DNA of 52,413 nt from an uncultured Clostridia bacterium (lineage in GTDB: Bacteria > Bacillota > Clostridia > TANB77 > CAG-508): the NCBI GenBank assembly GCA_934149115.1, contig CAKPDW010000001.1, positions 1-52,413 of the forward strand, given 5' to 3'. The notes under the pieces were generated by a model. That model saw only the letters and a list, made by a program, of their open reading frames with translations, did not search any database and was not told the origin of the DNA. A program made the position numbers and the translations under genes. The first letter of the stretch is position 1; every line of letters begins with the position of its first letter. Shown here piece after piece: positions 50,179-52,413 of this stretch.

Positions 50179-52107
50179 ATGGAAAATAAAGAAAAAGATA
50201 AGTCTTTAGTTAAGGAAAATGCTGTAAAAAGAGTTAATATGAGAAAAAGAAGAACTACAGCAAAACTTGTTAAAGAATCAAAGCCAAAAACAAAGACAGA
50301 GACAAAAACAAATAAAAAGGTCATAAAAAAGGAAAGAACAATAAAAGAGATAACTGAAGATTTAAAAAATGAAAAAGAGAAAAAGCAGAGAAAGCCAAGA
50401 ACAACTAGAAGTGCAAAGAAAAGAGATGATTCTAAGGATTTTGCTTTTAAAAAGGAAAAACTTAAAATAATACCATTAGGGGGATTACAAGAAATAGGAA
50501 AAAATATCACTGTATTTGAATATGGAGATGATATTGTTGTAGTTGACTGTGGTTTAGCATTTCCAGAAGATGATATGCTTGGAATTGATTTAGTTATACC
50601 TGATTTTACATATCTTGAAAGAAATCAAGATAAAATAAGAGGTTTAGTAATAACACATGGTCATGAAGATCATATTGGTGCAATACCATATTTATTACAA
50701 AAAATAAATGTTCCAATTTATGCTACTAAACTAACTGCTGGGTTAATTAGTCATAAATTAGAAGAACACAGATTATTAAAAAGTACTAAGTTAAAGGTTG
50801 TAAATCAAGGTCAAACAATAACTCTTGGAAAAATAAGAGTTGAGTTTATTAGAAGTTGTCACAGTATTCCAGATGCTGTTGCTCTTGCAATTCATACACC
50901 TGCTGGAACTGTAGTACATACAGGTGATTTTAAAATTGATTATACACCAATTGATGATGAGAGAATGGATTTTGGAAGACTTGCAGAACTTGGTAATAAA
51001 GGTGTATTAGCACTTATGTCTGATAGTACAAACTCAGAACGTAAAGGTTATACAATGTCTGAAAGTACTGTTGGAGAAGTGTTTGATAAATTATTCTTTA
51101 ACTGTACAAAAAGAATTGTAGTAGCAACATTTGCTTCAAATGTTCATAGGGTACAACAAATTGTGAATTCAGCAGTGGCTAATAATAGAAAAATTGCTGT
51201 ATGTGGAAGAAGTATGATAAATATGATTTCAACAGCAATGGAACTTGGTTATATAGATGTTCCAGAAAATGTTTTTATAGATATTGATATGATTAAAAAT
51301 TATACTGATGACCAATTAGTTATAATTACTACTGGTAGTCAGGGTGAAACAATGTCTGCTTTAACTAGAATGGCTGCTGGAGAGCATAAGAAAGTTACTA
51401 TAACTCCAAATGATTTAGTTATAATTTCTGCTAATCCTATACCTGGAAATGAGAAATATGTTGCTAAAGTAATAGATGATCTTATGAAGATTGGGGCAGA
51501 GGTTGTATATAGTTCATTAGAGGCAATACACGTTTCAGGACATGCTTGCCAAGAAGAACAAAAATTAATGTTATCTTTAGTAAGACCAAAATATTTTATA
51601 CCAGTTCATGGTGAGTATAGACAATTAATTGCTCATAGTGAAACTGCTAAAAAAGTTGGAATAAAACCAGAAAATATATTCTTAACAACAAATGGTAGAA
51701 TCTTAGAAATAAATGAAGATGAGGCTGGATTAACTGGAACAGTTCCATTTGGTAAAGTAATGGTTGATGGACTTGGTGTTGGAGATGTTGGAAATATTGT
51801 ATTAAGAGATAGACAACATTTATCACAAGATGGTTTAATAATTGTTGTAATGTCAATGGATTCAGCAACTGGTGAAATAGTTGCAGGACCAGATGTTATT
51901 TCAAGAGGATTTGTTTATGTTCGTGAATCAGAGAATTTAATGGATGATGTTAAAAGAATGTTAAGAGAAGAAGTTAAAAAATTAGAGGAACATAATGTAA
52001 GAGATTGGTCTACAATTAAATCAAGATTGAAAGATTCATTAAGAGATTATATTTTTGCTAAAACAAAAAGGAATCCAATGATATTACCAATTATAATGGA
52101 AGTTTAG
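50179..52107 (+). CDS. rnj: Ribonuclease J with long basic N-terminal extension
   Basis: 642 aa. Metallo-beta-lactamase/beta-CASP RNase that matures and degrades RNA with endo- and 5'-3' exo-activity. The core starts at about residue 94 (KLKIIPLGGLQEIGKN); the metal site is HGHEDH at 160-165; later landmarks are SCHSIPDAVALAI, VHTGDFKIDYTP, TTGSQGETMSALTRMA and PVHGEYRQL, with a normal C-terminal domain. The first 93 residues are extra compared with Bacillus RNase J1 (about 555 aa) and are Lys/Arg/Thr/Glu-rich without clear fold (MRKRRTTAKLVKES, KKQRKPRTTRSAKKR). They could bind RNA or partners (inference). AAGGAGG precedes the ATG. Confidence 0.96.
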   Translation: MENKEKDKSLVKENAVKRVNMRKRRTTAKLVKESKPKTKTETKTNKKVIKKERTIKEITEDLKNEKEKKQRKPRTTRSAKKRDDSKDFAFKKEKLKIIPLGGLQEIGKNITVFEYGDDIVVVDCGLAFPEDDMLGIDLVIPDFTYLERNQDKIRGLVITHGHEDHIGAIPYLLQKINVPIYATKLTAGLISHKLEEHRLLKSTKLKVVNQGQTITLGKIRVEFIRSCHSIPDAVALAIHTPAGTVVHTGDFKIDYTPIDDERMDFGRLAELGNKGVLALMSDSTNSERKGYTMSESTVGEVFDKLFFNCTKRIVVATFASNVHRVQQIVNSAVANNRKIAVCGRSMINMISTAMELGYIDVPENVFIDIDMIKNYTDDQLVIITTGSQGETMSALTRMAAGEHKKVTITPNDLVIISANPIPGNEKYVAKVIDDLMKIGAEVVYSSLEAIHVSGHACQEEQKLMLSLVRPKYFIPVHGEYRQLIAHSETAKKVGIKPENIFLTTNGRILEINEDEAGLTGTVPFGKVMVDGLGVGDVGNIVLRDRQHLSQDGLIIVVMSMDSATGEIVAGPDVISRGFVYVRESENLMDDVKRMLREEVKKLEEHNVRDWSTIKSRLKDSLRDYIFAKTKRNPMILPIIMEV

Positions 52108-52118
52108 AAAAATGTAGT

Positions 52119-52146
52119 AATACCAAGCATGTTATTGCTTGGTATT
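52119..52146 (+). terminator. Terminator after rnj
   Basis: AATACCAAGCA (52119-52129) pairs perfectly with TGCTTGGTATT (52136-52146). The stem is strong, the T tail weak. Confidence 0.65.
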
Positions 52147-52280
52147 ATGTATTTGTTGAGATAATAAAAAAATTAGTAATAGATAAAAATAAAAATACTT
52201 AATGATTTTGTTTATTTAATGGAAGTTTGAGAAAAAATGTGATAAAATAAATGCACTTATAAATAAAAGGAGAGATTTTA

Positions 52281-52413
52281 ATGGATAGAAAAGAATTAGC
52301 AGATTTAATATTTCCAGATGTAAAGGAAGTATCATATTATGAAAAAAAATATCCTGAAAGAGATTTACCAGAAGGAGCACAAGTTGTAAGAGTTGCACCA
52401 AGTCCAACTGGTT
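52281..52413 (+). CDS. gltX: Glutamyl-tRNA synthetase, N-terminal part (runs off the window)
   Basis: Forty-four codons are visible. VVRVAPSPTG at residues 36-45 is the start of the class I catalytic core (RxAPSPTGxxHxG) of Glu/Gln-tRNA synthetases. A 35-residue extension precedes it (DRKELADLIFPDVKEVSYYE). GltX usually begins almost directly with the motif, so the extension is notable; GlnRS and archaeal-type enzymes have longer leaders. AAAGGAGAG precedes the ATG. The 3' end is outside the window, so Glu rather than Gln specificity rests on context. Confidence 0.8.
   Translation, partial: MDRKELADLIFPDVKEVSYYEKKYPERDLPEGAQVVRVAPSPTG

Noticed and set aside
1..52413. tRNA and rRNA genes
   Set aside because: No cloverleaf with GTTCRAnnC arms and no conserved rRNA segments were seen in the gaps.

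Overview
The window looks like a chromosomal core segment of a very AT-rich Gram-positive bacterium of the Clostridia type, probably an uncultured gut lineage (the lineage is my inference). The support is PolC-type DNA polymerase III, RemA, class III fructose-1,6-bisphosphatase, RNase J, the Asp23/AmaP/DUF2273 set, an M-box riboswitch ahead of mgtE, a SleB-like cortex hydrolase and near-consensus sigma-A promoters. No rRNA, tRNA, CRISPR array, transposase or phage gene was seen. The two ends cut genes: a CNNM/CorC-type protein on the left and gltX on the right.

Layout. 1-4.9 kb holds magnesium and membrane genes (CorC C-terminus, M-box, mgtE, a zinc-ribbon mscL) and a ClpC-type ATPase without the usual middle domain. 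4.9-7.1 kb, minus strand, holds a uracil permease fused in frame to uracil phosphoribosyltransferase, behind a leader with a 33-codon ORF running into an intrinsic terminator. 7.1-8.9 kb carries twin Cys-rich proteins and a small membrane protein, all unrecognised. 9.0-18.8 kb is one long operon: pyrH-frr-uppS-cdsA-rseP-(zinc ribbon/PH membrane protein)-polC-DUF1294. dxr and proS, common in this cluster, are absent, and PolC has two OB domains. 18.9-24.7 kb carries small unknown genes, recG, a ThrRS-like/uridine-kinase fusion and a frameshifted RNHCP gene.

24.7-32.7 kb has a U32 peptidase-family protein (minus strand), a secreted glucosaminidase with dockerin-like repeats, a membrane-anchored surface protein and fbp. 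32.7-33.4 kb is a 720-bp gap with a self-contained minus-strand promoter/terminator unit (candidate small RNA) and one copy of a 168-bp repeat. 33.4-39.5 kb has an anchored extracellular protein, a coiled-coil protein, a GtrA protein, then rsmE, an AT-hook membrane protein, yicC, remA, rpoZ and gmk. A second, nearly identical copy of the repeat lies between gmk and priA, where coaBC often sits. 39.8-48.8 kb is housekeeping: priA-def-fmt, asp23-amaP-DUF2273-nusB, xseA-xseB-yuiD-type-fhs. The end has a sleB-like gene behind a sigma-G-like promoter, a 670-bp gap, rnj with a long basic N-terminal extension, and gltX.

The most unusual items are the UraA-Upp fusion with an internal start and a pyrBI-like leader, the orphan minus-strand transcription unit, the duplicated 168-bp element, the twin CPFCGRWH proteins, the tandem OB domains in PolC, and the single-base frameshift in RNHCP.
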